64,000 bases of DNA from Mycoplasma crocodyli MP145 (GCF_000025845.1 NC_014014.1:427154-491153); one strand, 5' to 3'; shown: positions 33,893 to 45,975, counted from the stretch's first letter. Program-made: numbers and translations. Notes: a model not told the origin generated them from the sequence alone.

Positions 33893-36800
33893 TTGTACTC
33901 TTTTCTTCAATTATGAATCATGTATTATGTTTAATATCATTACTTAATGCAAAGCCGTTAAATATTCCAAAACCTGTTTGAGAATTATTTTTCTTAAACA
34001 TCTTTACTTCTGTATTTGTTTGATTTGTATAATCGATTTTATTGTTAGTAATTTCTTTGTTTTCTAAATTAATAAAGTCCTTATCAAAATATATTTCATA
34101 ATTTTTCTTGTTTGTATCAGAAGATGTAATGACTTTTCACTTTTTAGTAAAGTCATTTTTTTGAATTACTAATGTGGTTGGATCGTATAAGTAAATTGTT
34201 GTATCAAGACCAGGAATAAATAAACCTTTTTTAACTTTTTCTTGATATTCAACATCGTCACCAACATAATTACCATAAAGATCTTTTCTTTTCTTAGACA
34301 AGTTTTCTTCAACAAATGAAGCTATGTAGTAATTTGTTACTTCTTTGCCATCTATAATTTTTTTGTATGAAGCAACTATATAATCATGATTGTTAACTAA
34401 AATTTTAAAGTTAGATAACAATTGACTATATTCCTTATTATTAGCTTCATCATAATTAGGAATTGTTGAATAAGAGAATTTATTATTATCGGTATGATCA
34501 AAGCTTAAAGTATTATAGTAACGAGAAATCTTATTTTTTTCTTTAGTAAGATTTCTATTAAAATTAGCTATTATAGGATATTTGCTTTCATGATTTAATT
34601 TATGAGTTGCGTTATTTTCTAAAATAACATAGGCATTTTTTTCATTAGTAACTGAATCGCTGTATAAAAATGTTTTTTTCTTATTGATGTTTGTTTCACT
34701 AAATTTAGCGCTTTTTTCATTTTCTTGTAATCTGTTTTCAATAGTTGTTGTTACAATTTTTCCTGATTCGTTTCCATAGTATACATTACCAACCGTAATA
34801 ATTTGGTTGTCGATCATAAAGTAAGCTTTTCTTGTAATTAAACCACCATTTCAATTTTGAACCATGGCTTTTACAAAACCTGTTCCATCAAAAATAATTC
34901 CATTATTAAATGATTTGTTTGTTGAAAGTGATAAATTATCTTCAATTTTCTTTTGTTTATCTCTAAGTGCGTTTATAAAATCATCATATGCCTTTTCTAA
35001 GTCAGGATTATTTCACTTTGTTGTATCGGGTCCTAAGTTGTCTGGAAAATTATATGAATAAATTTTATTAAATTGACTTGTGTGTAGTGATGATGTTCCA
35101 GGAATTAATTCAGGATTAATAACTGTTCAATACTCGTTCTTATAAGGGTTATTATTCTTTGATGTATGCAATAAAGTTGCTCCATCTGAATAATAATATG
35201 ATTCGAGATTTTCTCCAAGTGTCGCTTCTGGGAAACCTACTGTTCTACCATGTAAATTTATATTAAACATAAAATCTTTATTTTTTCAAACATATCTATC
35301 TTGATTTTTTGAAAAGACAAGTCCATTATTATATTCAGCTAAATCAATTCCAACTGGTGTATTTGACTTGTTATTTAAGGAGTTTGTTATTGTGCTTGGT
35401 TCATTAAAAGTATTAAAATATGTACTTTCATAAAATTCCCAATCTTCCTTGTCTCTGGCCAATTCTGGAAGTTTATTCATTTTTAAATAATCTATTAAAT
35501 TGTTTAAATATAAATCTCTTATTTTATAAGTTTTAGCAAATGATTTTAAATCTGTTTCAGTAAATGAACTAACTTGATCAATTATAAAGTTAACTAATCT
35601 TGCTTTATATAATTCAGGTGCATTCTTCGCTATTATTGTTAAAGCACCTAAAATATTCATACCTTTTTGTTTATCACCATGTCCTAGTCTTACTATTGAT
35701 CTTCCACTTAATCCGTCTGAAATAGACATTTTAAACATGTAAGGCATTACAGCTAATTCAGTAAATTTATAAATTCTTTCAAATCTCTTATCTTTTGATA
35801 AATCAAATTTTGAGTTCTCGAAATATTTAAATATATCAGCTATTCCAGTATATAAAACTTCTCCATATGAACCTGCATAAGGTAAGTTATCGTGTTGAAT
35901 AAATGATCCGTCTCTATAAAATCCATCTTTATTTTTGACAAATTCTCTAAATAAATTATCGTACATTGCCATCAATGCATCTTCTATTTGAAATACATTT
36001 TTATTTAATATTCCTGTAGCGATAATAGGTTTTGCAGTATCAATTACGTTAGCTCCTGTTTGAACTCTTTTTTTAGTTACAGGAACATAATTTATAATTG
36101 CTGTTTTAGCAGCACCACCATAACGTGCATTAGGTAAAAAGTAATTTATACCAGCACTTCAATGTTCGAATTTTTCTTCAATACCTTTTTTTACTTTTTC
36201 ATCGCTTGATGTAAATTCGTTTTCGAATACCTTATTTAACACTCCAAGTAATTTTGTTAAATCTCTTGGAATTCCAATTTCATAAAATCATCAATTTACA
36301 AATTGTTGTTGACCTGCAAAAAAGTATTTGGTTGCAAAATCATCCATGATTTCAGAAATTATATTTTTTAATTCTTCATTTTTATAAAGAGAATTATTTT
36401 TTTCATTTATTAAATAAGCTTGTGAAATATAAAGTAATTTTTGTATAACTGTTCTTACTTTTGGAGCGTCTGAATAACCAGGATCAACAATAACATCTGT
36501 TTCAGAATTTTTAACAACTTGAGTTTCTTTTTTATAGATAAGATCATTAGCTCCTTCTATAGCATTAAACTCAGCATTTTGAATATTTAAAGCATTTTCT
36601 TTATTGGTAGCTTCAAGACTTAACTTATAAAGCTGATGTATTTTATCAAATAGTTTTTTATAGTTTTCAAGATTATTTAATTGACTTGCTGAACTTAAAG
36701 TTTCAAGGTCTTTTTTAACTTCTTTTAGCATTTCAGAAAGTTTTGTATCAAGTGTTTTTGAATTTAAGTTTTTATTTATAAAATCACTTAATTCTTTAAA

Positions 36801-37778
36801 ATGGTTGATTAAAACAACATTTAAAAATGTTTTTATAAAACTTGTTTTAGCATCTTTTTTAATAGGAGAGTTATATATATTCTTAATAATATCTTGAATT
36901 GATTGATTAACTTTTTCAGTATCTTTGTAATTGCTTTCTAATTTAATTTTTGTATCTTCTGATTTTATAAAATTAATGATATTGTCGATATCTTTTTTAT
37001 CTACATTTTCAGCTTTTGTAATATTGTCTAAAACATTTGAATCATTATTAACAATTGTCATAAACGACTTAGTCACAATGTTATTGGTTAATTCTACCTT
37101 TTTAATTCCATTATCAAAAGTTGATGAATAAAAGAAATTAGCAAGAGGATTTTTACTAAATTTTTTGGTTTTATACTTATCAACCATTTTTTTACTTCAA
37201 CTATAAGCATTAGTTCTATTTTTAAGTTCAACAGTACTTAATTTAGATAAATCAATGTCATCAATTAGATATTTTAATCCATTTACTTCTAAAATATTAT
37301 TATTGATTATTTTTTGTTGTTCTAAATCCAAACGAGTTTCATTTTTAAATCCATCTAGATTTAATAATATTGTGTCTTTAGAACCGTTTTTCTTTTCACG
37401 AACATTTATCTCAACAACAATTGAATTAGATGACTTATGATCTTCTTTAGCAACTAATGAATATTCAAAATCGGTTGGAAGGTAATCGTTTTGCAGTTTA
37501 GCAAATGATTTTAAAGCATTCATTTTCATATCAATATCAGCATTGTTTAATAACTTAACCGCAGTGCTTGCACTAATTGAATTTATTGATTCTAAAATTG
37601 GTTCAAATATTAAATATTTATGTAAGTCTTTTGCATAAAGAGGTACTGGTTTTCCATATTGGTCAGTTGATTTTCATTTATAATCAGCTATATTATTTAC
37701 ACAAGAAATTGTGCTCATTATGCTAACTGGTAAAATTCCCATCGAACCTATGATCAATAACTTTTTACTAATTTTCAT
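33882..37778 (-). CDS. Polysaccharide lyase family 8 lipoprotein (hyaluronate/chondroitin lyase type)
   Basis: 1298 residues, longer than typical PL8 enzymes (about 700-1000). The lipobox is ISC (Cys26). About 460 residues of unassigned helical sequence come first, then the PL8 core: NWWFYEIGIPRDL (496-508), QTGANVID (Asn577), GFYRDGSFIQHDNLPYAGSYG with His629 and Tyr638, and GLSGRSIVR with Arg693 and Arg697. The His-to-Tyr spacing of 9 and Tyr-to-Arg spacing of 55 agree with what I recall of streptococcal hyaluronate lyases. It would cut hyaluronan or chondroitin by beta-elimination at the cell surface. A beta-rich C-terminal region follows. It overlaps its downstream neighbour by 11 bases. 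Confidence 0.88.
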
Positions 37779-37781
37779 ATT

Positions 37782-38777
37782 TTACCTCTCTATTTCATTT
37801 GTTTTATTTGCGATATTTAAATCTTTAATTAATATTGGTGCACTATCGGTTTGATATTTATTTTTTTCAGCATAGGCACTTGTTGCATAAATTAATGATT
37901 CTTCAAAAGTTAAATTATTTAGGAATGAATTTAAAAACATTCCACAAAATGCATCACCTGAACCAACAGGAAACTTGTCGTTATATTGAATTGCTTTTGT
38001 TTCAAAAAATTTTCCCTCATTAAATCCAAACCCTTTAACATAAGTTTTATTATCTTTATTAAATTTAAACGGGCTAACAATAATCTTTATATTTTTGAAA
38101 TTATTTCTTGTGTAATTTGTAAGATTTTCAAAATCTATTAGTGATAAATTTTCAATTTTATTATATGAATCAGTTTCATTTAATCACCCAAAAACTATTG
38201 AAGTTCTATGCAATATTGGAGATACAGCTTTTTTAAATTCAGAATAGCTTTTTCATAATTTCTTTCTAAAATTAAGGTCAAATGATGTTACTTTATCGTT
38301 TTTGATTACAGAATCATAAATATTTAACAAGGAGATAGAAAAATTTTTATTCACCGCTAAAGTAATACCACTACTATGAACTAAATCAAAATTACTTTCA
38401 ATTATTTTTTGTTGTGTTTTATTATCAATAATCATTTTTGAAAAACCTGAATTAGCACGATCGTATTCAACTGTAGCATTTATATTTTCTAATTTTGGTG
38501 TGTAATAATATAAACCAATTCTGTCAAGAGAATCTTCTGAAAACGTTGTTTTTACATTATTTGAATTAATATGAAGTTTTATCTTTTTGTTAAAGATGCT
38601 TTGAGAATTTAATGAAGTTAAATATTCAACATCATTATTGTTAATTCCCAACATTGAAGCTACATTTAAAGCATCACCACCTATAAAATAATTAGAATTA
38701 TTTTTCAAAATATTCTCATAGTTATCAATGTTGAATCGAATGAGAGTTTCACCAATTGTTAATACTCTTTTTATCAT
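37782..38777 (-). CDS. kdgK: 2-keto-3-deoxygluconate kinase (PfkB family)
   Basis: 331 residues of the ribokinase/PfkB fold. The N-terminal GGDALNVASMLG motif and the C-terminal anion-hole motif FPVGSGDAFCGMFLN with the catalytic Asp are present. In this context it would phosphorylate KDG to KDPG with ATP. It overlaps kdgA by 7 bases at its start. Its stop codon lies within the ribosome site (GAGAGGTAA) of the PL8 gene, so the pair is tightly coupled. Three TGA-Trp codons are read. Confidence 0.88.
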
Positions 38778-39376
38778 TTCTTTACAATTTCTAAATATTT
38801 TTTAATAGAAACTAACCTTTCTTCTTCACTATTACCATTAAGTAAATTTGAACCTACACTAACAGCTAAACAACCACTTAAAAATCATTGTTCAATATTT
38901 GTTAAATCAACACCACCTGAAGGCATAAATTCTATTTGAGGAAATGGTTTTTTTAAGTCAGAAATAAATTTGCTTGTAAGTATCCCTGAAGGAAATACCT
39001 TTAAAACCTTATTCCCTAGTTCGAAGGCATTGTATGCTTCTGTAGGTGTGAAAACACCAGGTAAATATGAAATCTTATTTTTGGTTGCATATTGACTTAT
39101 TTCGTTAGAAAAATAAGGACTTACCAAAAAATTTGCTCCATTATTTTTACAATCTTGTGCTTGTGTAGTATTCAAAACTGTTCCGGCTCCAATAATAACA
39201 TCCTTTTTATTATTACTAAATTCTTTTATTAGTTCAATAGCCTTAGGTGTTGTTAGAGTAATTTCTATGATTTTTACACCACTATTAATCAATAATTGAA
39301 TATTGTATTTGGCTTGTTCATAGGTGTTTTCTCTAATTACTGCTACTAATTTATGTTTCTTTAATAATTCAATCAT
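38771..39376 (-). CDS. kdgA: KDPG aldolase
   Basis: 201 residues. Class I aldolase splitting 2-keto-3-deoxy-6-phosphogluconate into pyruvate and glyceraldehyde-3-phosphate. The catalytic Glu38 is in KIIEITLTT, the Schiff-base Lys126 in KVLKVFPSG, and the phosphate-binding MPSGGVDLTNIEQW near the C-terminus. Length is normal. A TGA-Trp is the last codon before TAA. It overlaps kduD by one base and kdgK by 7 bases. Confidence 0.92.
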
Positions 39377-40143
39377 TATCTAGCCAATCATCCACCGTCA
39401 ACAGGTATGATTGCACCATTTAAATAATCGCTTGCTTGAGAAGATAGGAAAACTATAGTTCCCATTAACTCATCCGTTTTACCTCAATGACCTGCGGGTA
39501 TTCTTGAAAGAATTTCTGCATTTCTTACTTTATCTTCTCTAATTGGCGCTGTATTTGCGGTTTCAATATAACCTGGAGCAATTGCATTAACTTGAATATT
39601 TAATGAAGCTAATTCATTAGCAAACGCTTTTGTAAGACCTGCAACAGCATGTTTAGATGCTGTATATGCAGGTACAAATTTACCACCTTGATAACTTAAC
39701 ATAGAAGCCACATTAACTATTTTTCCATATCCTTGTTTTTTAAATATGTTAGCAACTTTTTGTGATAAATACCATACTGAATTAATATTAATATCCATTA
39801 CTCTATTTCAAGATTTTTCACTATATTCTAAAAGTGGTTCTCTAATAATTGTTCCTGCATTATTGATTAAGACATCAATTTTCGAGAATCTTTCTAAAGT
39901 CTTTTCAATCAAATTATTTTGATCATTTTGCTTTGTTAAATCTCCTTTAACAAGCAATAAATCAATTTTATTTTCTTTACTATACTCTTCTATTTCTTTC
40001 GTATTGTCATCATAATGAGCAACAACAATTTTTGCACCACATTTTCCAAGTGCTTTAGCATATGCTAAACCTAAACCTGAATTAGCACCAGTAATGATAA
40101 TTACTTTATTTTTTACACTGAAAAAATCTAAATTAAATTCCAT
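39376..40143 (-). CDS. kduD: SDR-family 2-keto-3-deoxygluconate dehydrogenase (KduD type)
   Basis: 255 residues of the classical short-chain dehydrogenase family. The NAD(P)-binding TGANSGLGLAYAKALG, NNAG, and the catalytic Tyr-X3-Lys in AYTASKHAVAGLTKAF are present, as is APGYIETANTAP. In this operon it would reduce the keto product made by KduI to 2-keto-3-deoxygluconate. Gluconate 5-dehydrogenases are close relatives, so the name rests on context. It overlaps yajC at its start and kdgA at its end by one base each. Confidence 0.85.
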
Positions 40144-40529
40144 TATTTCTCCTTCTTTTTATTTTTTTGATTAGCAATTTTTGTAGCAATTTCTTGGTCA
40201 TAAAAGCCTAAAATATAATTTCTATTTACTTTAATAACTGTATTTGGTGCTATCTCAACAAAATAAATTTCACCTTGTTTATCAATTAATTCACCAAAAA
40301 CACCACTAGCCATTAAAACTTCATGACCAGGTTTTAATTCTTGGTATAGTTTTACTCTTTCTTTAAGATTTTTATCATCTTTTTTCTTTTTTAAGATTGG
40401 AATAATAATCATCATGAAGAAAATATATAGTGTAATTAATGCACAAAATACATACAAAATAATTTGTTGTGTTTGTATGTATGCATATTTATTAGTTTCC
40501 TCAAAAAACATATTGACTTTTTCGACCAT
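40143..40529 (-). CDS. YajC-like membrane protein within the PTS operon
   Basis: 128 residues. One membrane helix (about residues 24-46, ILYVFCALITLYIFFMMIIIPIL) is followed by the YajC-type soluble domain: LYQELKPGHEVLMASGVFGELIDKQGEIYFVEIAPNTVIKVNRNYI. YajC is normally an accessory of SecDF, but YajC-like genes also occur beside mannose-family PTS genes in streptococcal glycosaminoglycan loci, so here it may assist the IIC/IID transporter. The C-terminus is very basic. It lies between the IIA gene (9 bases away) and kduD (one-base overlap). Confidence 0.8.
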   Translation of the reverse strand: MVEKVNMFFEETNKYAYIQTQQIILYVFCALITLYIFFMMIIIPILKKKKDDKNLKERVKLYQELKPGHEVLMASGVFGELIDKQGEIYFVEIAPNTVIKVNRNYILGFYDQEIATKIANQKNKKKEK

Positions 40530-40538
40530 ATTTACCTT

Positions 40539-40946
40539 CTAATTGCTGTAGTATGTTGTAAAACTAGCTATATTATCAAAGTTAGCTTTACAATTATTTT
40601 TTAAAGTTTCGAAATCTGACGGACTTAATAAAAGAGCTTTTATTGAAGTATCTATAATTGCTGAAGTGCTTAATCCACCGAAAACAATAACTTGTTGTTT
40701 TTTATTATTCATTGCCAATTCCATTGCTTTTTGATGAGGTGAGCCTCCAGGAATATCAGCAATTATTACCTTTGCATTATCATTATTAAAGTGTGTTTCT
40801 AATTTAGTTTTTAAACTATTTATTTCATTGTTTTCATCTATGTTATAGGTATATACATTTTCTTCAATACCTACAACAAATTCTAAAACACTCTTAATTC
40901 CTTCTGGGTATTTAGCGTGTCCTACGATTATAAAATCTACTTTCAT
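40539..40946 (-). CDS. PTS mannose-family EIIA component
   Basis: 135 residues. The phosphoryl-accepting histidine is in DFIIVGHAKYPEGIKSVLEF (His10), and the domain includes IIADIPGGSPHQKAMELA, which are standard for EIIA-Man. It receives phosphate from HPr and passes it to the separate EIIB. As a stand-alone IIA protein it differs from the fused IIAB of the E. coli mannose system and matches the sorbose/N-acetylgalactosamine-type arrangement. It starts just before the IID stop (two bases separate them). Confidence 0.9.
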   Translation of the reverse strand: MKVDFIIVGHAKYPEGIKSVLEFVVGIEENVYTYNIDENNEINSLKTKLETHFNNDNAKVIIADIPGGSPHQKAMELAMNNKKQQVIVFGGLSTSAIIDTSIKALLLSPSDFETLKNNCKANFDNIASFTTYYSN

Positions 40947-40947
40947 T

Positions 40948-41829
40948 CTAGACTCCTAGTATTCCAAATACACCACAAGTAATACCTACTAAAATAGTTA
41001 CTATAATTACTTTATATGGACTTCATTTGTATTTTGTTACCATGAAGTAAATAAACATAACTCATATTCCAGCAGCCATTAAAGGCATAATGTTATTTAA
41101 AATTTGTTGAACTGAAATTGCTTTTACTTGGAATCCTGCTGCACCAGCATCGATTCTTTGAGCAAATTCAAGTGAGAAATTAACCTTTGTTAATCTAATA
41201 GCTAAGGCAGAAATAATTGTTACTCCAACCATTGAGCTTATTCTAATTATTGTTTGCATTGATGTTGCTAATTTTCCAATTGCTCTTTCACCAAGTTTAT
41301 ATCCTAAAATTCCTAATGAAACTCTCATAGCGATAAGAACTGCATTAATTCCAAAAAGGAAGATGATTGGACCTAACATTGATCCTGTTTGCGCAAATCC
41401 GACAGCTATTATAGAAAATAGCGGAAAGATTGCAAATTGAGAAAGTGAATCTCCAATTCCGGCTAAAGGACCCATTAGAGACATTTTAATTGTTCTAGCA
41501 TCATTAACACTTTGTCCATTTGCTAAAAGCGATAAATGCACAGATGTTATTAATGGTAATGTTTGAGGGTTTGAGTTAAAGAACTCAATGTTATTTAGTA
41601 AAGCTTCTTTTAATTTGGCACCTTTACCATATATTTTTTTAAGTCCTGGATAAATTGCATTTGCATATCCTAAACCTTGAAAGTTAGCATAGTTAAATCC
41701 ACTTTGTAATAGATATGATCTAAATGCTATTCAAATGTACATCAAGATTGATAATTTACCAAGTTTTTCATTCGGATTTTGACTTGCATTAATTTCTACA
41801 AAGTCTGTTCTTGTATTAGATTCCTTCAT
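40948..41829 (-). CDS. PTS mannose-family EIID component
   Basis: 293 residues. Membrane component of the transporter. The family signature ANFQGLGYANAIYPGLKKIYG and the ARTIKMSLMGPLAGIGDSLSQFAIFPLF segment are clear. Hydrophobic helices follow at about residues 125-150, 160-185 and 255-290. GGAGG precedes the ATG. It overlaps the IIC gene by 14 bases. Confidence 0.92.
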
Positions 41830-42700
41830 CTTGACCTCCATTGTTATTTTGATTATTTTGCATGTTTATAGGCATAATAGGTGTTTTTAGTTTTTCATCA
41901 AATCCCGCTAGTTTTGCAATCGAAACAATTATCATTACAAATCCAAACGCAGTTATTGCAAGACCTAAAACTGAGAAACTTGTCTTTGTAACTGTTGCTA
42001 TTATTTCAAATACTAAAGTTAAGAAATATCCAATAAATACAAATCCAATGTATTCTTTTTTAATCATTACTTTAAGAATTAAAGCAAATCCAAGAGCAGG
42101 TAACAATCCACCAGCTACTCTAAATCCAATTCTTAATCAATCTGGAATTTCATTAGCTAATGTTGATAGACCATTTGCACTAAATCCTACTGCAATTCCA
42201 AATCCGAAAGTAAATAATACAAGAACTATCATTGACATATTTGAATATAGTTTAAATAGTCAATATTTTTCATTCTCAATTGCTTTTTTAGCTAATTGTG
42301 AAATTGGTGACATTAATGTGAATAAGAATGTAATTAATAATTGCATCATTATTCCAATAGGAACTGAATATCCTATAAATACTCCTGCATCAGTAATTGT
42401 CATTGGTGCTAATGCAACACCACCACTTGATTGTCTAGAGGCAATTGCTATAACAGTAGCAAATATACCGGGCGCAATAGGATCTGGAGGTCTAACTCCA
42501 CCTTGACTAACTCCAAAACCAAGTCATACAGTTTGACCTGCTGCACCAACGATTATTCCGGTTTGTATATCACCAAGAATAATCCCTACACCAGTTGCAT
42601 AAACTAAAGGTGTTGCTGTATAGTTTCCAAGTAAAGTACCTGTAACAGCAATTGCAGCTCATAAACCGATAAATAAGGCTTGAGCACTTGTTATTTCCAT
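41816..42700 (-). CDS. PTS mannose-family EIIC component
   Basis: 294 residues with about eight to nine membrane helices. The sugar-channel subunit begins with AQALFIGLWAAIAVTGTLLGNY and shows the family pattern GAAGQTVWLGFGVSQGGVRPPDPIAPGIFATVIAI. The C-terminus has an Asn/Gln-rich tail (MQNNQNNNGGQDEGI). It overlaps IID by 14 bases. The IIB gene lies 11 bases upstream. The likely substrate is an unsaturated glycosaminoglycan disaccharide, inferred from neighbours. Confidence 0.92.
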
Positions 42701-42711
42701 TTTTTCCTTTC

Positions 42712-43191
42712 CTAACTAATTAATTTAGTTATTTCTACTAATCCTTTTGTAACACCTGGAAGTGATTGAGTATTGAATTTAATTCCAGCTTCATACATTT
42801 CTTTGATTAGTTCTTTTTCTTTTTTACTTAAGTTAATAGAAGGAGTAATTCTTTCTCTATCATCTCTTGTGTGTGTATTACCGATGTTTATTTCTTCAAA
42901 AGGAATTCCTCCTTTAAAAAGTTTATAAATATCTTCAATTGATTGAATAACTAAATAAAATAGTTGTCAATCAGCTGCTTTAGGTCATATTTCTATTAAT
43001 TTATCAATTGAATAAAAGCTACATCTTATTCCTTGCGGAACAGTAACTCTCATTAAATCTTGTTGAGTTTGATTATTGGCTGCATCGTCATTAGCTACAA
43101 TTACTGAATTGCAACCATTAACTTGCATTCAGATTGATGCTTGACCATGCATTAATCTTTCATCTACTCTAGCATGTATTATTTTTGCCAT
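42712..43191 (-). CDS. PTS mannose-family EIIB component
   Basis: 159 residues. The phosphorylated histidine lies in IIHARVDERLMHGQASIWM (His15), the typical EIIB-Man/Sor site. Further family segments are CNSVIVANDDAANNQTQQDLMRV and GGIPFEEINIGNTHTRDDRERIT. It transfers phosphate from EIIA to the incoming sugar. TAGGAG overlaps the ugl stop codon and is its ribosome site. Four TGA-Trp codons are read. Confidence 0.92.
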
Positions 43192-43198
43192 TTTTCTC

Positions 43199-44407
43199 CT
43201 ATCAATATATTTCTAAATCTTGATATAGTCTAATTAAAGCTTCAAGATAGAAATAATCACCTCATATATTACCTTGATCAACACCTTTGTTAGTATGTCA
43301 AGAATAAACACCATGAAACAATAGTGGGCTACCTGGTTTAGTTTCTAATAGTGCATACTTATTAATTAGTGATTCAATAATTTTGTTACTTGCTTTTGTA
43401 TAAATTAAATTAGTTGGTTCATCGAGTAAATTTAATTTATACATTTCAAGTAATCCGCAAGCTGCTATAGCACTAGCTGAACTATCTCTTGAATGATTTT
43501 TATCATCATTAAGATCTAAATCTCAATAAGCTATAAAATCATCACTACCTTGATTATTTAAGAATTGATTAACAACTTTTTTATAAATTTCTAATGTATC
43601 TTTATCAAGCAATTTTAAATTAGAGATGTATTTTAAGGTTAGCGGAATTCCATAAATTCCTCATGCTTGACCTCTTGCTCAACATGAATCATCAGTATAT
43701 CCTTGTCTTGTTTTTCCATATAAAGGTTTACTTGTTTCTTTATCAAAATAGAATGTGTGGAATGTTGTTCCGTCTTCTCTTATAACAGTTCTTAAAGATG
43801 TATTGAAGTGATTAATTGCTATTTCTTTATACTCTTTTTTACCACCATTTTCACTAGCTCAAAATAGTAACGGAATATTTAATAGACAATCAATAATTAA
43901 TCTATAGTTATCATTTCCTGAAACATTACCTCAAGCTTGAATGAATTTTCCTTGCTTGCTATATCTACTTGCTAAGTTATCAGCCGCCAATAGAGCAGCT
44001 TCTTTGGCTTTTGGATTCTTAGTTAATTTATATGAAGCAACACAAGAAAGTGAATATAGGAATCCCATGTCGTGATGATTAACTTCAATTTTGTTCTTTA
44101 TTCTATGAAGATAATCATCTACGTGTTTTTGACCTATTTCTAAATATTTTTTATCTTTAGTATATTCATAAGCAAGTCAAATTATTCCACTTCAAAATCC
44201 ATTAGTTCATTCTGTATTATCCATTTTAGTATAGATATTATTGAATGTTTGAGGTGTTGGATATAAATCACTTCCAAAGTATTCAATGTTTAAGTCAATT
44301 TGCTTAATAGCTTTGTCTATAGCGCTTTTAAGAAAATCTTTGCTTAATGTTTTTTGCTTTAAGATCAAATCTTTTTCAATAATAGTTTTATTATTATTTC
44401 TAAACAT
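43199..44407 (-). CDS. ugl: Unsaturated glucuronyl hydrolase (GH88)
   Basis: 402 residues with an (alpha/alpha)6 barrel. The enzyme removes the 4,5-unsaturated uronate from disaccharides made by the lyase, here probably phosphorylated during uptake. The two catalytic acidic residues are in VNHHDMGFLYSL (Asp113) and YRLIIDCLLNIPLLFW (Asp173); their spacing of 60 fits the characterised family. NGFWSGIIWLAYE and WARGQAWGIYGI are also typical. No signal peptide is present, so it is cytoplasmic. It overlaps kduI by one base. Many TGA-Trp codons are read. Confidence 0.93.
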
Positions 44408-45240
44408 TATTTAAGATCCTTTGTTGCAACACCCTGCATATCTGTATAGTCTAAATTCTCTCCGCCCATAGCTCAAATAAATGAATAATTACTTGTTCCT
44501 ACTCCAGAGTGAATGCTTCAAGCAGGTGAAATTACAAAGTCTTCATTAGCTACTATTAGGTGTTTTGTTTCTTGTGGTTTTCCCATTAAGTGAATAACTC
44601 TGTGTTCATCTTTTACATCTAAATATAGATAACATTCAGTTCTTCTTTCATGTGTATGACATGGCATTGTATTTCACATATTATTAGGTTGTAAGATAGT
44701 AAGACCCATTAATAATGAATTTGTTTTACATACATTTGGATGGAAAAATTGATAAATTGTTCTTGTATTAGATTGTGAAATATCACCTAAATTAATTGCT
44801 TGTGCTTTTGAAATATTTACTTTAACAACCGGATATGAAACCAATCCTTGTGTTGAAAATAAATAGAATTTAGCAGGCACTTTACCATCTTTGCTTTTAA
44901 AAACAATTTTTTTGTTTCCGACAGGTAAATATAAACCATCTTTATTTAAAAGTTCTTCAACTCCTCCGTCGTATTCGATGCTTCCAGTTCCTCCTATATT
45001 TATAATACCCACTTCTCTTCTTTCTAAAAAGTAGTTTGAACCAATTTCTTTAGAAACATCAAGTTCAATTTTTTCTTTGGTTGGAACCACACCACCAACT
45101 ATAATTCTGTCATAGTGTAAATATTCAAGGTGAAGTTTTCCTTCAACAAATAAATCACTAACTAAGAAATTTTCTCTTAATTCTGTTGTATTCATTGTCG
45201 ACACTTCAGATTGCGACCTACAATATTTTGTTTTAATCAT
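44407..45240 (-). CDS. kduI: 5-keto-4-deoxyuronate isomerase
   Basis: 277 residues. Cupin-fold isomerase converting the released 4-deoxy-uronate (DKI) to 3-deoxy-D-glycero-2,5-hexodiulosonate. The metal-binding motif is in MPCHTHERRTECYLYL (His195, His197, Glu202), with the last ligand in [21 protein letters not shown]. The N-terminus (TTELRENFLVSDLF) is typical. TTTCC complements the GGAAA site upstream. It overlaps ugl by one base. Length matches the family. Confidence 0.94.
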
Positions 45241-45254
45241 GTTAAATTTCCTTT

Positions 45255-45710
45255 CTATTTTTTAAGTAATTTCTTTAATTTATCATTGTTGTCTTTATTG
45301 TCTTTTGAGTTTTCAGCGATATTATCAACTAATTTTTTTGAGTTTTTTCTTGATAACATTAATACTATAATTGAACTCATAGCTGCAAATGATAAAGTTA
45401 AAGAAATGATTGATAATAAATTGATGGTTAAACATAACTGAACAACAAATAATGCTATTGATATTATTCCTAATATTTTGTTTCCGTTTTTAGAAATTGC
45501 AAATTCTCACGTAATTCAACCAGCAACCAAAAATACTAATCCTATTCAAGATAATGTAGTTCTTGATTTAGCATAGCTAGAAACCAAGAAGTCTAAAATT
45601 TTTTTGTTTTCAGCAAATTGTCCTGTATAAACAAAAAATAATCCAATCAAGTTCATTGCTAAAAGCGCAACTATTAGCATTTTTAGATATTTATATAATT
45701 TCTCTTTCAA
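45255..45710 (-). CDS. Small membrane protein, first gene of the glycosaminoglycan operon
   Basis: 151 residues if it starts at TTG 45710, which has a strong GGAGGA site 5 bases upstream; a later ATG near 45680 is the alternative. Four membrane helices (about residues 10-28, 54-71, 80-100 and 101-118) are followed by a polar Asn/Asp/Lys-rich tail (ENSKDNKDNNDKLKKLLKK). I do not recognise the family. It precedes kduI by 14 bases on the same strand, so it belongs to the operon. Confidence 0.55.
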
Positions 45711-45810
45711 AGCTTCCTCCTTCTTTGTTTATATTATTATTTTATAGATATATGCCGATTGCTTTTTTATTAGAATAAAATAATCAATAAGAGCCTTGAT
45801 GAATAATAAA

Positions 45811-45834
45811 ATATGGAAAAAAATATGGAAAAAA
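45811..45834. repeat. Perfect 12-base tandem direct repeat in the operon control region
   Basis: Two identical copies of ATATGGAAAAAA lie head to tail, about 100 bases upstream of the first operon gene (- strand). Direct repeats in phase with about one helical turn are a common form of regulator site; an RpiR protein is encoded next door. Confidence 0.5.
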
Positions 45835-45946
45835 TGACCTTGTAGAATATTTCATTCAAACAATAATATGTTTAAAGTTAAAATAATTATTAATATTTTG
45901 TACACAATATAAAACAATATTGTTAATTTAAAATTAAATAAAATTA

Positions 45947-45975
45947 CCAATTAATCTAATTGGCAATTATTTTGG
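45947..45975 (-). terminator. Possible terminator after rpiR
   Basis: CCAATTA (45947-45953) pairs with TAATTGG (45957-45963) about 30 bases beyond the rpiR stop on the - strand, followed by a moderately U-rich stretch. It would separate rpiR from the operon. The stem is short. Confidence 0.35.

Noticed and set aside
41862..42506. A 214-residue open frame on the + strand opposite the PTS IIC gene
   Set aside because: It is the antisense of a clear membrane-protein gene with intact family motifs and has no ribosome site or recognisable domain.
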